From Paenibacillaceae bacterium (GTDB taxonomy: Bacteria > Bacillota > Clostridia > Lachnospirales > Lachnospiraceae): a stretch of DNA of 64,000 nt. The stretch lies in assembly GCA_015057705.1 (NCBI GenBank), contig SVDU01000004.1, positions 62,001-126,000 of the forward strand. Reading direction: 5' to 3'. This document shows positions 42,986 through 52,116 of the stretch, one piece after another (within the stretch, counting starts at the first letter, position 1; each line of letters begins with the position of its first letter). The notes under the pieces are model-generated. The model was not told where the DNA came from. It made no database searches and worked only from the letters and a program-made list of their open reading frames with translations. Made by a program: the position numbers and the translations under genes.

Positions 42986-43291
42986 ATGAAAAAAATAAAA
43001 CCATATGTATTTGCAATTCTTGTGATTATGTCAGTTATGTGTCTGACAGCATGCGGTACAACCAAGGGAACTGACGGAACAACAAAAGCAGGAACGACTA
43101 CGACACAGACAACCACTGCTGCTGGTACAAAAGCACAGACAACCACAGCCGGAGCAACAAAGGCTGATGAGGGCAAGGAAAGCACGGGTGTTGTCAATGA
43201 TGCTGTAAAGAGCGTTGAAAAAGGCGTTGATAAAATTACCGGTGAAAGTAATGGTCAGCCTACCACTGAAAGTACAACAGCAGCAAAATAA
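42986..43291 (+). CDS. Small Thr-rich lipoprotein
   Basis: A 101-residue predicted lipoprotein. The signal peptide ends in the lipobox CLTAC near residue 24. The mature part is low-complexity, rich in Thr, Gly, Ala and Lys, then has a helical stretch (VNDAVKSVEKGVDKITGE) and a Thr/Ser-rich end. AAAGGAG precedes ATG 42986. No family is assigned. It has its own terminator and is not obviously part of the dap operon. Confidence 0.7.
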   Translation: MKKIKPYVFAILVIMSVMCLTACGTTKGTDGTTKAGTTTTQTTTAAGTKAQTTTAGATKADEGKESTGVVNDAVKSVEKGVDKITGESNGQPTTESTTAAK

Positions 43292-43298
43292 TCTTTAA

Positions 43299-43339
43299 TA
43301 AAAAGCTTCGGCATAAAATTATGCTTGAAGCTTTTTTTA
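43299..43339 (+). terminator. Terminator of the Thr-rich lipoprotein gene
   Basis: AAAAAGCTTC and GAAGCTTTTTT pair around a 17-base loop that itself carries GCATAAAATTATGC, followed by the T run. Confidence 0.8.
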
Positions 43340-43442
43340 CTTTCGTATATAATTAAGTCAGACACATCTTAATTTCTATTGATCTGTTTTCCCATTTTTG
43401 TTTCCCTTTATGTTATGCCTTTTATCAGTCAGGAGCTTGTTT

Positions 43443-43805
43443 ATGAATTATATTTTAAAAAATTATCGCATACTGAGATATAATAAAAGAAAGAAGCCAT
43501 GGAGAAGTTTAAAATGGGCATTTAACCGCGAGAAAAGTCGCAGCAGATTGCGATATCTTTTGTATTGCTGCCTGTTTATTGAAGCTGCTTTGTTCTTTCC
43601 AAGTGAAAGAGAACGAATTTGCAGAGAGCTGGTAAAAATATATACAGTAAAAGACGAGATAATGGAAGATGCAATTAATGAAATTTCTTCTTTTGAAGGA
43701 ACGGAGGGAGAGTTGAGAGAACGTGGCATTCTGCTGGATTTTAAGGAAGGCGAATTAAAACTCTGGCAGAAAGTGGAGCGGCAGATGCTGAAAGAATCAC
43801 ATTGA
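43443..43805 (+). CDS. Hypothetical protein with a basic N-terminus and one membrane segment
   Basis: A 120-residue protein. Residues 5-38 are strongly basic (RYNKRKKPWRSLK), then a short hydrophobic helix (LRYLLYCCLFIEAALFF, about 36-52) and an acidic helical C-terminus. ATG 43443 has AGGAG eight bases upstream; the open frame continues 45 bases further but without a ribosome site. No family is recognised. Confidence 0.5.
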   Translation: MNYILKNYRILRYNKRKKPWRSLKWAFNREKSRSRLRYLLYCCLFIEAALFFPSERERICRELVKIYTVKDEIMEDAINEISSFEGTEGELRERGILLDFKEGELKLWQKVERQMLKESH

Positions 43806-43853
43806 GAAACAGACATGTATATTGGTCATTAGTATTTATAATAATAAAACCAG

Positions 43854-43882
43854 TTGCAATCCAATTTTCACTGTATTATAAT
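43854..43882 (+). promoter_or_regulatory. SigA promoter of the pur cluster
   Basis: TTGCAA (43854-43859), 17 bases and TATAAT (43877-43882), with a leader of about 60 bases before purC. Confidence 0.7.
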
Positions 43883-43951
43883 TTCTACTGAAACACCAGA
43901 GTTTTATTTGAAAAACTTATAAATTAATTCAGAAAAGGACAGGTGGATACC

Positions 43952-44659
43952 GTGGAGAAAAAAGAAATGCTGTATGAGGGAAAAGCAAAGAAGGTCTATA
44001 CTACTGAAGATCCGGACGTGTTAATTGTTTCTTATAAAGATGATGCCACAGCTTTCAATGGTCTTAAAAAAGGTACCATTGTTGGAAAAGGTGCAATCAA
44101 CAACCGTATGACTAATTTCGTTTTCAAAAAATTAGAAGCCAAAGGTGTTCCGACTCATCTGGTTGAAGAGTTAAACGACCGTGAGACTGCAGTAAAAAAA
44201 GTCGAGATTGTTCCTCTTGAGGTAATCATCAGAAACTATTCTGCAGGAAGTTTTGCAAAAAAGATGGGTATGGAAGAGGGAATTAAATTTGCCTGTCCGA
44301 CACTTGAATTCAGCTATAAAAATGATGACCTGGGAGACCCGTTTATTAACGATTATTACGCTCTGGCTCTTAATCTTGCGACACAGGAAGAGATCGATGC
44401 CATTACAAAGTATGCGTTTTTAGTAAACGAAGTTCTCATGGAGTATTTTGACACTTTAAATATTGATCTTATTGACTTTAAGATTGAGTTTGGCCGTTTC
44501 CACGGGCAGATAATTCTTGCCGACGAGATTTCTCCTGATACATGCAGACTGTGGGATAAGGACACTCACGAAAAACTGGATAAGGATCGCTTCCGCAGAG
44601 ATTTAGGCGGTGTGGAAGACGCATATGAGGAGATATTCCGCCGTCTTGGGATTCAGTAA
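43952..44659 (+). CDS. purC: Phosphoribosylaminoimidazole-succinocarboxamide synthase
   Basis: A 235-residue SAICAR synthetase, step 8 of de novo purine synthesis: CAIR plus Asp to SAICAR with ATP. The N-terminus [36 protein letters not shown] and [12 protein letters not shown] are all family blocks. A GTG start at 43952 is preferred (AGGTGG five bases upstream), giving MEKKEML as in homologues; a GTG at 43943 with AAAGGA is the alternative. purF begins 25 bases after the stop. Confidence 0.94.
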   Translation: MEKKEMLYEGKAKKVYTTEDPDVLIVSYKDDATAFNGLKKGTIVGKGAINNRMTNFVFKKLEAKGVPTHLVEELNDRETAVKKVEIVPLEVIIRNYSAGSFAKKMGMEEGIKFACPTLEFSYKNDDLGDPFINDYYALALNLATQEEIDAITKYAFLVNEVLMEYFDTLNIDLIDFKIEFGRFHGQIILADEISPDTCRLWDKDTHEKLDKDRFRRDLGGVEDAYEEIFRRLGIQ

Positions 44660-44684
44660 ACAGCACAGAGAGGGTAGATATTTC

Positions 44685-46127
44685 ATGAGTAACGAATTGA
44701 ACTTCAATATAGAAGAAGAGTTACATGAGGAGTGCGGCGTCTTGGGCATCTATGATTTTGACGGCGACGACGTTGCTTCCACCATTTATTACGGTCTGTT
44801 TGCATTACAGCACAGAGGACAGGAGAGCTGCGGAATAGCCGTCAGTGATACCGAAGGTCCGAAAGGAAAAGTAAGTGCGCATAAGGGGATGGGATTATGT
44901 AACGAAGTTTTTACTCCCGAGGTTTTGGAAGGTCTTCATGGAAATATCGGAGTAGGCCATGTTCGTTATTCAACGGCAGGTAGCAGTACAAGGGAAAATG
45001 CCCAGCCTCTTGTTCTTAATTATGTAAAAGGTACTCTTGCCATGGCTCATAACGGAAATCTGGTGAATGCGCCGGAGCTTCGCAAAGAATTAGAGTACAG
45101 CGGTGCAATTTTTCAGACTACTATTGATTCCGAGGTAATCGCGTATCATATTGCCAGAGAGCGGGTTAAGACCCCTTCTGTCGAGGCAGCAGTTGCCAAT
45201 GCCATGAAAAAAATCGTGGGAGCTTATTCCCTGGTTGTTATGAGTCCCCGTAAGCTGATCGGAGCCAGGGATCCATACGGATTTAAGCCATTGTGCATTG
45301 GAAAACGGGATAATTCATACATCATTGTATCAGAAAGCTGCGCCCTCGACACAATAGGTGCGGAATTTGTCCGTGATGTTCTGCCTGGTGAAATTGTAAC
45401 CATAACGAAAGACGGAATTGTTTCAGACACAAGCCTCTGCTTTAAAGAAAGATCCAAAGAGGCCAGGTGTGTATTTGAATATATTTATTTTGCAAGGCCG
45501 GACAGCGTATTTGACGGAGTGAGTGTCTATCATTCCAGACTTTGTGCAGGCCGGGCGCTGGCTGTGGATTCACCGGTAGAGGCAGATGTTGTGGTGGGAG
45601 TTCCGGAATCCGGTAATGCAGCTGCACTTGGATATTCTCTTCAGTCAGGTATTCCTTATGGAACTGCATTTGTAAAGAATTCCTATGTAGGCCGGACTTT
45701 CATTAAGCCAAAGCAGAGCTACCGGGAATCATCGGTGAGAATCAAGTTAAACGTACTTAAGGAAGCAGTTGTGGGGAAACGGGTAATCATGATTGATGAT
45801 TCCATAGTCAGGGGAACCACCAGCGCCCTGATTGTAAACATGCTTCGGGAGGCCGGTGCCAAAGAGGTTCATGTACGGATCAGTGCGCCGCCCTTTTTAC
45901 ACCCCTGTTATTTTGGGACGGATATTCCCGATGAAGATCAGCTGATCGCCCATAACAGAAGCATTGACGAGATACGGGATCTTCTTGGAGCAGATTCCCT
46001 GTCTTATTTAAATATAGAGCGTCTGAATGAGATGGCGGAAGGACTGCCCATCTGTACGGCATGCTTCAGCGGAAACTATCCCATTGAACCGCCGAAAGAA
46101 GACATACGCGGTGAATACAGCAGATAA
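44685..46127 (+). CDS. purF: Amidophosphoribosyltransferase
   Basis: A 480-residue glutamine PRPP amidotransferase, the first committed purine step. A 16-residue propeptide precedes the nucleophile Cys17 (HEECGVLGIYD), exposed by self-cleavage. The PRPP loop reads VIMIDDSIVRGTTS. The four Cys for a 4Fe-4S cluster are present, in RCVFEY, HPCYFG and the pair ICTAC, as in the B. subtilis type. ATG 44685 has GAGAGGG upstream. It sits between purC and purB. Confidence 0.95.
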   Translation: MSNELNFNIEEELHEECGVLGIYDFDGDDVASTIYYGLFALQHRGQESCGIAVSDTEGPKGKVSAHKGMGLCNEVFTPEVLEGLHGNIGVGHVRYSTAGSSTRENAQPLVLNYVKGTLAMAHNGNLVNAPELRKELEYSGAIFQTTIDSEVIAYHIARERVKTPSVEAAVANAMKKIVGAYSLVVMSPRKLIGARDPYGFKPLCIGKRDNSYIIVSESCALDTIGAEFVRDVLPGEIVTITKDGIVSDTSLCFKERSKEARCVFEYIYFARPDSVFDGVSVYHSRLCAGRALAVDSPVEADVVVGVPESGNAAALGYSLQSGIPYGTAFVKNSYVGRTFIKPKQSYRESSVRIKLNVLKEAVVGKRVIMIDDSIVRGTTSALIVNMLREAGAKEVHVRISAPPFLHPCYFGTDIPDEDQLIAHNRSIDEIRDLLGADSLSYLNIERLNEMAEGLPICTACFSGNYPIEPPKEDIRGEYSR

Positions 46128-46140
46128 TATGACTTAAAAA

Positions 46141-46191
46141 TCAGGGGCTGTCAGGCCGGTTTGCGCTGCATAACCGGAAGGCGGTCCCTGA
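46141..46191 (+). promoter_or_regulatory. Hairpin between purF and purB
   Basis: TCAGGG (46141-46146) pairs with CCCTGA (46186-46191), with inner CCGGTT/AACCGG. No T run follows, so this may be a processing or regulatory structure instead of a terminator. Confidence 0.4.
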
Positions 46192-46263
46192 CTGCTCTTC
46201 CCATAAGAAAGAAAATATGTTAAAATAGCTCTACAACGAAACCCAAGGAGGAATGAAAATAAC

Positions 46264-47694
46264 ATGACAGATCGTTACCAAAGCCCGCTGTCTGAGCGTT
46301 ATGCCAGCAAGGAGATGCAGTACATTTTTTCTCCTGATAAGAAATTTAAGACCTGGAGAAAACTGTGGATTGCTCTGGCAGAAGTAGAAAAGGAACTTGG
46401 ACTTCCTATTACGGAAGAACAGATAGAGGAACTGAAGGCGTTTCAGGATGATGTAAATTACGAGGTAGCCATACAGCGGGAAAAAGAAGTCCGCCACGAT
46501 GTAATGTCTCACGTATATGCATATGGAGTTCAGTGTCCCAAGGCAAAAGGCATTATTCATCTTGGAGCCACCTCCTGTTATGTGGGTGATAATACAGATA
46601 TTATTGTTATGACAGAAGCACTTGTGCTGGTGCGGAAAAAACTGATTAACGTAATCTCTGAGCTGGCAAAGTTTGCAGACAGCTATAAGGAGTTACCAAC
46701 TCTTGCATTTACCCATTTTCAGCCTGCCCAGCCTACGACTGTAGGTAAGAGAGCTACGTTATGGCTCCATGATCTTACCATGGATTTAGAAGATCTGGAT
46801 TATCTTCTTGATTCCATACGCCTTCTTGGTTCCAAGGGAACAACCGGAACTCAGGCCAGCTTTTTAGAGCTGTTTGATAGTGACATGGACAGAGTGAGAA
46901 AAGTGGATTCCATGATTGCAGAGAAGATGGGATATAAGGGGTGTTACCCAGTATCTGGTCAGACCTACTCCCGGAAGGTGGACAGCCGTGTGGTCAACGT
47001 TCTGGCAGGAATAGCTCAGAGCGCTCATAAGTTCTCCAATGATATCCGCCTTCTCCAGCATTTAAAAGAGGTAGAAGAGCCATTTGAAAAGAGCCAGATC
47101 GGTTCTTCAGCCATGGCTTATAAGAGAAACCCCATGAGAAGTGAGAGAATCGCTTCCCTGTCTAATTACGTTATGGCAGATGTGATGAATCCCATGCTTG
47201 TTTCTTCCACTCAGTGGTTTGAACGGACACTGGATGACTCTGCAAACAAACGTCTGAGTGTGCCGGAAGGCTTTCTTGCAATTGATGGAATTCTGGATCT
47301 CTATCTGAATGTGGTAGACGGTCTTGTGGTTTATCCCAAGGTCATTGAAAAACATATGATGGCGGAACTTCCTTTCATGGCGACAGAAAACATCATGATG
47401 GATGCGGTAAAAGCAGGCGGCGACAGACAGGAACTCCATGAGCGGATCAGGGAGCTTTCCATGGAAGCCGGTAAGAATGTGAAAGTAAACGGACTTGATA
47501 ACAATCTGCTGGAGCTCATTGCAGCAGACCCTTCTTTTAATCTTTCGTTAGAAGAACTGAAAAAAAGTATGGATCCTAAAAAATATGTAGGCTGCGCCCC
47601 GGCACAGGTTACCATATACCTTGATGAGGTAATTCGTCCTCTTCTTAAGGACAACCAGGAACTTCTTGGTATGACAGCAGAAATCAATGTATAA
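46264..47694 (+). CDS. purB: Adenylosuccinate lyase
   Basis: A 476-residue fumarase-superfamily enzyme. It removes fumarate from SAICAR and from adenylosuccinate, so it acts both in the IMP pathway and in AMP formation with PurA. The superfamily signature is IGSSAMAYKRNPMRSE near 278-293, with the catalytic THFQPAQPTT loop and HLGATSCYVGDN. AAGGAGG lies about 12 bases before ATG 46264. It is longer than the B. subtilis enzyme (431), matching the clostridial type. Confidence 0.95.
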   Translation: MTDRYQSPLSERYASKEMQYIFSPDKKFKTWRKLWIALAEVEKELGLPITEEQIEELKAFQDDVNYEVAIQREKEVRHDVMSHVYAYGVQCPKAKGIIHLGATSCYVGDNTDIIVMTEALVLVRKKLINVISELAKFADSYKELPTLAFTHFQPAQPTTVGKRATLWLHDLTMDLEDLDYLLDSIRLLGSKGTTGTQASFLELFDSDMDRVRKVDSMIAEKMGYKGCYPVSGQTYSRKVDSRVVNVLAGIAQSAHKFSNDIRLLQHLKEVEEPFEKSQIGSSAMAYKRNPMRSERIASLSNYVMADVMNPMLVSSTQWFERTLDDSANKRLSVPEGFLAIDGILDLYLNVVDGLVVYPKVIEKHMMAELPFMATENIMMDAVKAGGDRQELHERIRELSMEAGKNVKVNGLDNNLLELIAADPSFNLSLEELKKSMDPKKYVGCAPAQVTIYLDEVIRPLLKDNQELLGMTAEINV

Positions 47695-47699
47695 GAAAG

Positions 47700-47746
47700 C
47701 TGCGGACAGACTGATCTTTATCAATGAGTCTGTCTGCAGTTTTTTG
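47700..47746 (+). terminator. Terminator of purB
   Basis: CTGCGGACAGACT (47700-47712) and AGTCTGTCTGCAG (47727-47739), then TTTTTT. Confidence 0.85.
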
Positions 47747-47762
47747 TGTGCAAGGAGGAATG

Positions 47763-48656
47763 ATGAGCAGTAGTCTGGAATATTATAAAGTTTTTTATTA
47801 TGTGGCAACGTTAGGCAGCATTACACTGGCATCTGAAAAACTCTGCATCTCCCAGCCGGCAGTCAGCCAGGCGGTCCGGCAGCTGGAACAGTCACTGGAC
47901 TGCCAGCTTTTTATGCGAATGTCAAAAGGAGTAAAGCTGACCAGAGAAGGAGAATTTTTATTCGATTATGTAAAATCCGGTTTAGAGAACATCTGGCACG
48001 GGGAAAATATGTTAAGACGGATGCGGGATTTAGAGACCGGTGAGGTGCGCATAGGAGCAAGTGATATGACACTTCAGTTTTATTTACTCCCTTATCTGGA
48101 AAAATTTCATGAACTTTATCCGGGAATTAAAGTAACAGTTTCCAATGGTCCCACACCGGAAACACTTCGCTTTCTATATGAAGGGAAGATTGATTTCGGT
48201 GTGGTCAGCACTCCCTTTGAGGCAAGAAGCGAGGTAAATAGTACTCCTGTAAAGGAAGTCCGCAATGTTTTTATTGCAGGTGAGAAGTTTAAACATCTGG
48301 AAGGTAAAAAACTGAGTTATGAGATCCTGAAGGAACTTCCCTGTATTTTTCTGGAAAAGAATACCAGCACCCGGACATTTATGGATGAGTTCTTAAAAGA
48401 GCGGGAAGTGGAGGTGGAGCCGGAATTCGAGCTTTCCACCAGCGACATGATCGTTCAGTTTGCCATGCGGAATTTAGGAATTGGCTGTGTGATGTCAGGA
48501 TTTGCCCAAATGGAGCTTGAGAAAGGTAACCTGATAGAACTGCAGTTTGAAGAGCCCATGCCTGGACGGCAGTTTGCTATTATCACAGATCGTAAGACTC
48601 CCGTTTCGCCTGCTGGTAAGAAGATTCTGAAACTGATGAATGATGGTATAAGTTAA
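47763..48656 (+). CDS. LysR-family transcriptional regulator
   Basis: A 297-residue regulator. The N-terminal helix-turn-helix reads GSITLASEKLCISQPAVSQAVRQLE (about 16-40), followed by the linker helix and a two-lobed inducer-binding domain. ATG 47763 is chosen over the adjacent ATG at 47760 because AGGAGG sits at 47753-47758. It lies between purB and purA, but a terminator separates it from purB. A purine link is only positional. Confidence 0.92.
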   Translation: MSSSLEYYKVFYYVATLGSITLASEKLCISQPAVSQAVRQLEQSLDCQLFMRMSKGVKLTREGEFLFDYVKSGLENIWHGENMLRRMRDLETGEVRIGASDMTLQFYLLPYLEKFHELYPGIKVTVSNGPTPETLRFLYEGKIDFGVVSTPFEARSEVNSTPVKEVRNVFIAGEKFKHLEGKKLSYEILKELPCIFLEKNTSTRTFMDEFLKEREVEVEPEFELSTSDMIVQFAMRNLGIGCVMSGFAQMELEKGNLIELQFEEPMPGRQFAIITDRKTPVSPAGKKILKLMNDGIS

Positions 48657-48757
48657 ACTTATGCCAAATATAAATAATATTGACTTTACTTATGTGAATC
48701 TTTGCGCTATCATAGGGAAGTAAAAGGTATTTTTTCACTCATAGGAGGATTAATCGA

Positions 48758-50032
48758 ATGGTAAGAGCAATCGTAGGCGCCAACTGGGGCGATGAAGGAA
48801 AAGGTAAAATCACAGATATGCTGGCAAAGGAGTCCGATATCATTATCCGTTATCAGGGCGGAAGCAATGCCGGGCATACCATTATCAACAATTATGGCAA
48901 GTTTGCCCTTCACCTTCTGCCATCAGGTGTTTTCTACAACCACACAACCAGCATTATCGGCAATGGCGTGGCATTAAACATCCCTTATTTAATTAAGGAA
49001 GTGAACGATCTTGTGAGCAAAGGAGTTCCAAAACCGGCTATACTGGTTTCTGACCGTGCACAGATTCTGATGCCATATCACATTCTGTTTGATCAGTATG
49101 AAGAAGAGCGTCTGGGAAAACGGTCCTTTGGTTCCACAAAATCAGGGATTGCACCATTTTATTCAGATAAATACGCAAAAATTGGTTTCCAGGTATGCGA
49201 ACTTTTTGATGAAGAGTCATTAAAGGAAAAGGTGGAACGTGTTTGTGAGATGAAGAATGTTTTAATGGAACATTTATATCACAAACCAGCCATTGATCCG
49301 GAAGAATTATTTAAAACTCTTCTTGAGTATCGTGAGATGGTAAAACCGTTTGTTTGCGATGTTTCCAATTATCTTCATAATGCAATTAAGGAAGGTAAAA
49401 ATATTTTACTGGAAGGACAGCTGGGATCATTAAAGGATACCGATCACGGAATCTATCCGATGGTTACCTCTTCTTCCACACTGGCAGCATACGGTGCCAT
49501 TGGAGCAGGCATTCCTCCATATGAAATCAAGAACATTACAACGGTTGTAAAGGCATATTCCAGTGCAGTTGGTGCTGGCGCATTTGTCAGCGAGATCTTC
49601 GGAGACGAGGCAGACGAGTTAAGACGCCGCGGCGGTGATGGCGGCGAATATGGCGCAACTACAGGAAGACCAAGACGTATGGGATGGTTTGATGCAGTGG
49701 CTTCCAGATATGGCTGCAGAATTCAGGGAGCTACCGAAGCAGCACTTACTGTTTTGGATGTACTTGGGTATCTGGATGAACTTCCTGTTTGTATCGGATA
49801 TGAGATTGATGGAACAGTCACAAAAGATTTCCCAAATACGGTTGAGCTTAATAAGGCAAAACCGGTTTATACCACACTTCCAGGCTGGAAATGTGAGATC
49901 AGAGGAATTAAAAAATACGAGGATCTGCCAGAAAACTGCAGAAACTATATTGAATTTATTGAGAAAGAGCTTGAAACTCCGATTACCATGGTTTCCAACG
50001 GACCGGGAAGAGATGATATTATTTATCGCTAG
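48758..50032 (+). CDS. purA: Adenylosuccinate synthetase
   Basis: A 424-residue GTP-dependent ligase that makes adenylosuccinate from IMP and Asp. The GTP loop is GANWGDEGKGKITD (6-19), followed by the catalytic GGSNAGHTI with His, and FVSEIFGDEADELRRRGGDGGEYGATTGRPRR. TAGGAGG precedes ATG 48758. It works with PurB encoded at 46264. Confidence 0.96.
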   Translation: MVRAIVGANWGDEGKGKITDMLAKESDIIIRYQGGSNAGHTIINNYGKFALHLLPSGVFYNHTTSIIGNGVALNIPYLIKEVNDLVSKGVPKPAILVSDRAQILMPYHILFDQYEEERLGKRSFGSTKSGIAPFYSDKYAKIGFQVCELFDEESLKEKVERVCEMKNVLMEHLYHKPAIDPEELFKTLLEYREMVKPFVCDVSNYLHNAIKEGKNILLEGQLGSLKDTDHGIYPMVTSSSTLAAYGAIGAGIPPYEIKNITTVVKAYSSAVGAGAFVSEIFGDEADELRRRGGDGGEYGATTGRPRRMGWFDAVASRYGCRIQGATEAALTVLDVLGYLDELPVCIGYEIDGTVTKDFPNTVELNKAKPVYTTLPGWKCEIRGIKKYEDLPENCRNYIEFIEKELETPITMVSNGPGRDDIIYR

Positions 50033-50040
50033 GATTAAAA

Positions 50041-50090
50041 AAATAAGCAGAGCATTAGGATTATTTCCTATTGTCTCTGCTTATTTTATT
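50041..50090. terminator. Terminator of purA
   Basis: AAATAAGCAGAG (50041-50052) and a matching CTCTGCTTATTTT (50075-50087) enclose a smaller inverted repeat. It also ends the opposing small membrane gene. Confidence 0.75.
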
Positions 50091-50310
50091 TTGTGGTATC
50101 AGTATCGTTATGATTATCATTAGGTCTAATGACCCGGACAACCAGCTGAGCAGCATATATAAATACTGGAATAACTACTGTGGAATAGATAGCCGCCATC
50201 AGCCATTTTTTTGATTCCGTGCTATGAGAAAATGCTGATACCAGTGCAATAAGATAAAGGGAACAGATTAGTACCAGACCAACAATAGCCAGGGCGCGTT
50301 TCCATTTCAT
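50086..50310 (-). CDS. Small membrane protein with two helices
   Basis: A 74-residue protein with hydrophobic segments at about 5-25 and 38-62, and a polar C-terminus (NDNHNDTDTTK). GAGAGG precedes ATG 50310. No family is recognised. It converges with purA and shares its terminator. Confidence 0.6.
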   Translation of the reverse strand: MKWKRALAIVGLVLICSLYLIALVSAFSHSTESKKWLMAAIYSTVVIPVFIYAAQLVVRVIRPNDNHNDTDTTK

Positions 50311-50483
50311 AGGGTAACCTCTCTTTCTGAAAAAATCATACTGGGTTTATTATATCCCAAAACTCTACATTTGGAAAGGAATGTTTGGAAAATGTTCACA
50401 AAATCTTCAGATATTGAAAACTGTACATTTCTCTCAATCTATAGTACACTTTTAATAGATTACAGACAACGTGGAAGGAGTGC

Positions 50484-51572
50484 TTGGTACCCTTGAGGAA
50501 ACAAAGGTTGGTAGTAATTTCAGCAGGGATCCTTCTGAGCATGGGAGGGATGATGAGTTCCTTTGCTTCAGAAGATAATGGACAGAAACAAAGCACCCCC
50601 ATTAATCTTATGAAAGCCACTAAGGAATGGCAGTGGAAGGAAGATTCCGGAGGCTGGAGATACATAAAAAAGGATGAAACCTATAAAAAGAACTGCTGGG
50701 AAAAGATCGACGGAAACTGGTATTATTTTGGCTTTGATGGTTATATGAGCACAGACTGGACTACGATCCACGGTATGGATTATCTTTTTGCCGAGACCGG
50801 GGAGCTGCAGCTTGGCTGGTGCTATAATGACGAAGAGGAGAAATGGCATTATTACAATGAAGACGGTACCCCGCAAAAAGGCTGGTTTCAGGACCAGGAT
50901 GGAAGCTGGTACTGGTTTTCTGCAAAGGGTGAGATGACTTCTTCCGGATATAAGTATGTAACCGGAGGAAAGTATTATTTCTTTGATAACGGACAGATGG
51001 CCGCTAACCAGTATGTCGGTCTGTTTTATATGGATGAAACCGGAAACAGAAACAAAAACTTTGATATCATAATTGAAAGTAAGAAAAAGAATACTACCGT
51101 CTCTGCTGAAGTAAAGGAAGGATTTACAGAAGCCTCCAAGAATCTGCCCCGGGAGTGGGTGAAACGTTTTACGGATCAGGGCTGGGAAATTCTTTATTAT
51201 CCGGAAAAGCAGTATTTTTCTGCGCCCAATATCGGGAGTGGTGTTTATTATGTAGGCCATTCGCTGGATACCGCTTATAAGAAAATAAAGATATGCAATC
51301 CGTCTGAACTCACGGAAGCATTTTGTGAATATATCGGATATGAATACGGCTTATATAAGGGAACGCTTCAGGAGGCGACGGATTTATCCATGGATAAATC
51401 TTTGATGGACGAATATGTTTTCATACCGGATTACTATGCGGATGATATGAAATTTTATTTTGGAAAGCTGGCAGCAGCTTATTTGGGAAGTGCAACAACC
51501 AGGTCAGAGATGGAGGCAGAAGCCCCGGAAGTGACCAGGATATTAAAAAAGATATTATACAGGCAGAGTTGA
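50484..51572 (+). CDS. Cell-wall-binding repeat protein with a putative decayed zincin domain
   Basis: A 362-residue exported protein. Residues 5-28 form a signal peptide, with cleavage probably after SFA. About 45-180 contain choline-binding-type repeats (NWYYFGFDGYM, KWHYYNEDGTP, SWYWFSAKGEM). The C-terminal domain (about 195-362) resembles lethal-factor-like zincins in layout, but the place of HExxH reads EAFCEYIG (282-289), so it is probably inactive; this assignment is an inference. The start is non-ATG: TTG 50484 lies three bases after AAGGAG, and TTG 50493 is an alternative. Confidence 0.7.
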   Translation: MVPLRKQRLVVISAGILLSMGGMMSSFASEDNGQKQSTPINLMKATKEWQWKEDSGGWRYIKKDETYKKNCWEKIDGNWYYFGFDGYMSTDWTTIHGMDYLFAETGELQLGWCYNDEEEKWHYYNEDGTPQKGWFQDQDGSWYWFSAKGEMTSSGYKYVTGGKYYFFDNGQMAANQYVGLFYMDETGNRNKNFDIIIESKKKNTTVSAEVKEGFTEASKNLPREWVKRFTDQGWEILYYPEKQYFSAPNIGSGVYYVGHSLDTAYKKIKICNPSELTEAFCEYIGYEYGLYKGTLQEATDLSMDKSLMDEYVFIPDYYADDMKFYFGKLAAAYLGSATTRSEMEAEAPEVTRILKKILYRQS

Positions 51573-51656
51573 ATTACGAATAATTCTTATAGCAGGCATT
51601 TATAGTCTGATATAGATTATACCGATTCAGCGCTGCTTTTTTAATTTTAAATCTGG

Positions 51657-51685
51657 TTGACAAATTAATTGATATATAATATTAT
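51657..51685 (+). promoter_or_regulatory. SigA promoter of the DUF1304/nitroreductase pair
   Basis: TTGACA (51657-51662), 17 bases and TATTAT (51680-51685); a TATAAT also lies at 51675 but with too short a spacer. Confidence 0.55.
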
Positions 51686-51735
51686 AAAATTATATTTAAT
51701 AAAATTAAATTTAACAATACAAAAGGAGAACAGGA

Positions 51736-52098
51736 ATGGATTTAATACCCCGCTTAGTTGTTCTATTGATTGCAGCAGAACATTTATACATTTTATGGAT
51801 GGAGATGTTTGCCTGGAAGACAGCTGGAAAAAAGATGTTACCTGCTTTTGAACCGTCGTTTTTTGAGGAAACAAGAGTAATGGCGGCAAATCAGGGATTG
51901 TATAATGGGTTTCTATCCGCAGGTCTTATTTGGGCCCTGTTTGTGAGAGAAGGAATATGGGCAGACAGAATTTCCATCTTTTTTCTTTCCTGTGTTATTA
52001 TCGCAGGGGTGTATGGAGCACTGACTTCATCGAAAACTATTTTTTTTAAACAGGCTTTGCCTGCAATTGCAGCACTTATTATAGTGATCATTATTTAA
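51736..52098 (+). CDS. DUF1304 membrane protein
   Basis: A 120-residue membrane protein with four helices. AEHLYILWMEMFAW, NQGLYNGFLSAGL and GVYGALTSSKTIFFKQALPA are the conserved blocks of DUF1304. AAAGGAG precedes ATG 51736. Function is unknown. It lies 18 bases before a nitroreductase gene and is probably co-transcribed. Confidence 0.85.
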   Translation: MDLIPRLVVLLIAAEHLYILWMEMFAWKTAGKKMLPAFEPSFFEETRVMAANQGLYNGFLSAGLIWALFVREGIWADRISIFFLSCVIIAGVYGALTSSKTIFFKQALPAIAALIIVIII

Positions 52099-52116
52099 AT
52101 TAAAGGAGATATATAT

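Noticed and set aside
43040-43170. Repeated ACAACCAC-type words that look like a short repeat array
   Set aside because: They encode the Thr-rich part of a lipoprotein in one clean frame. Spacing and sequence do not fit a CRISPR array. No CRISPR array or cas gene was seen anywhere in the window.
49635-50123. A 162-codon frame overlapping the end of purA
   Set aside because: It is a shifted reading of purA and its terminator; no ribosome site precedes it.
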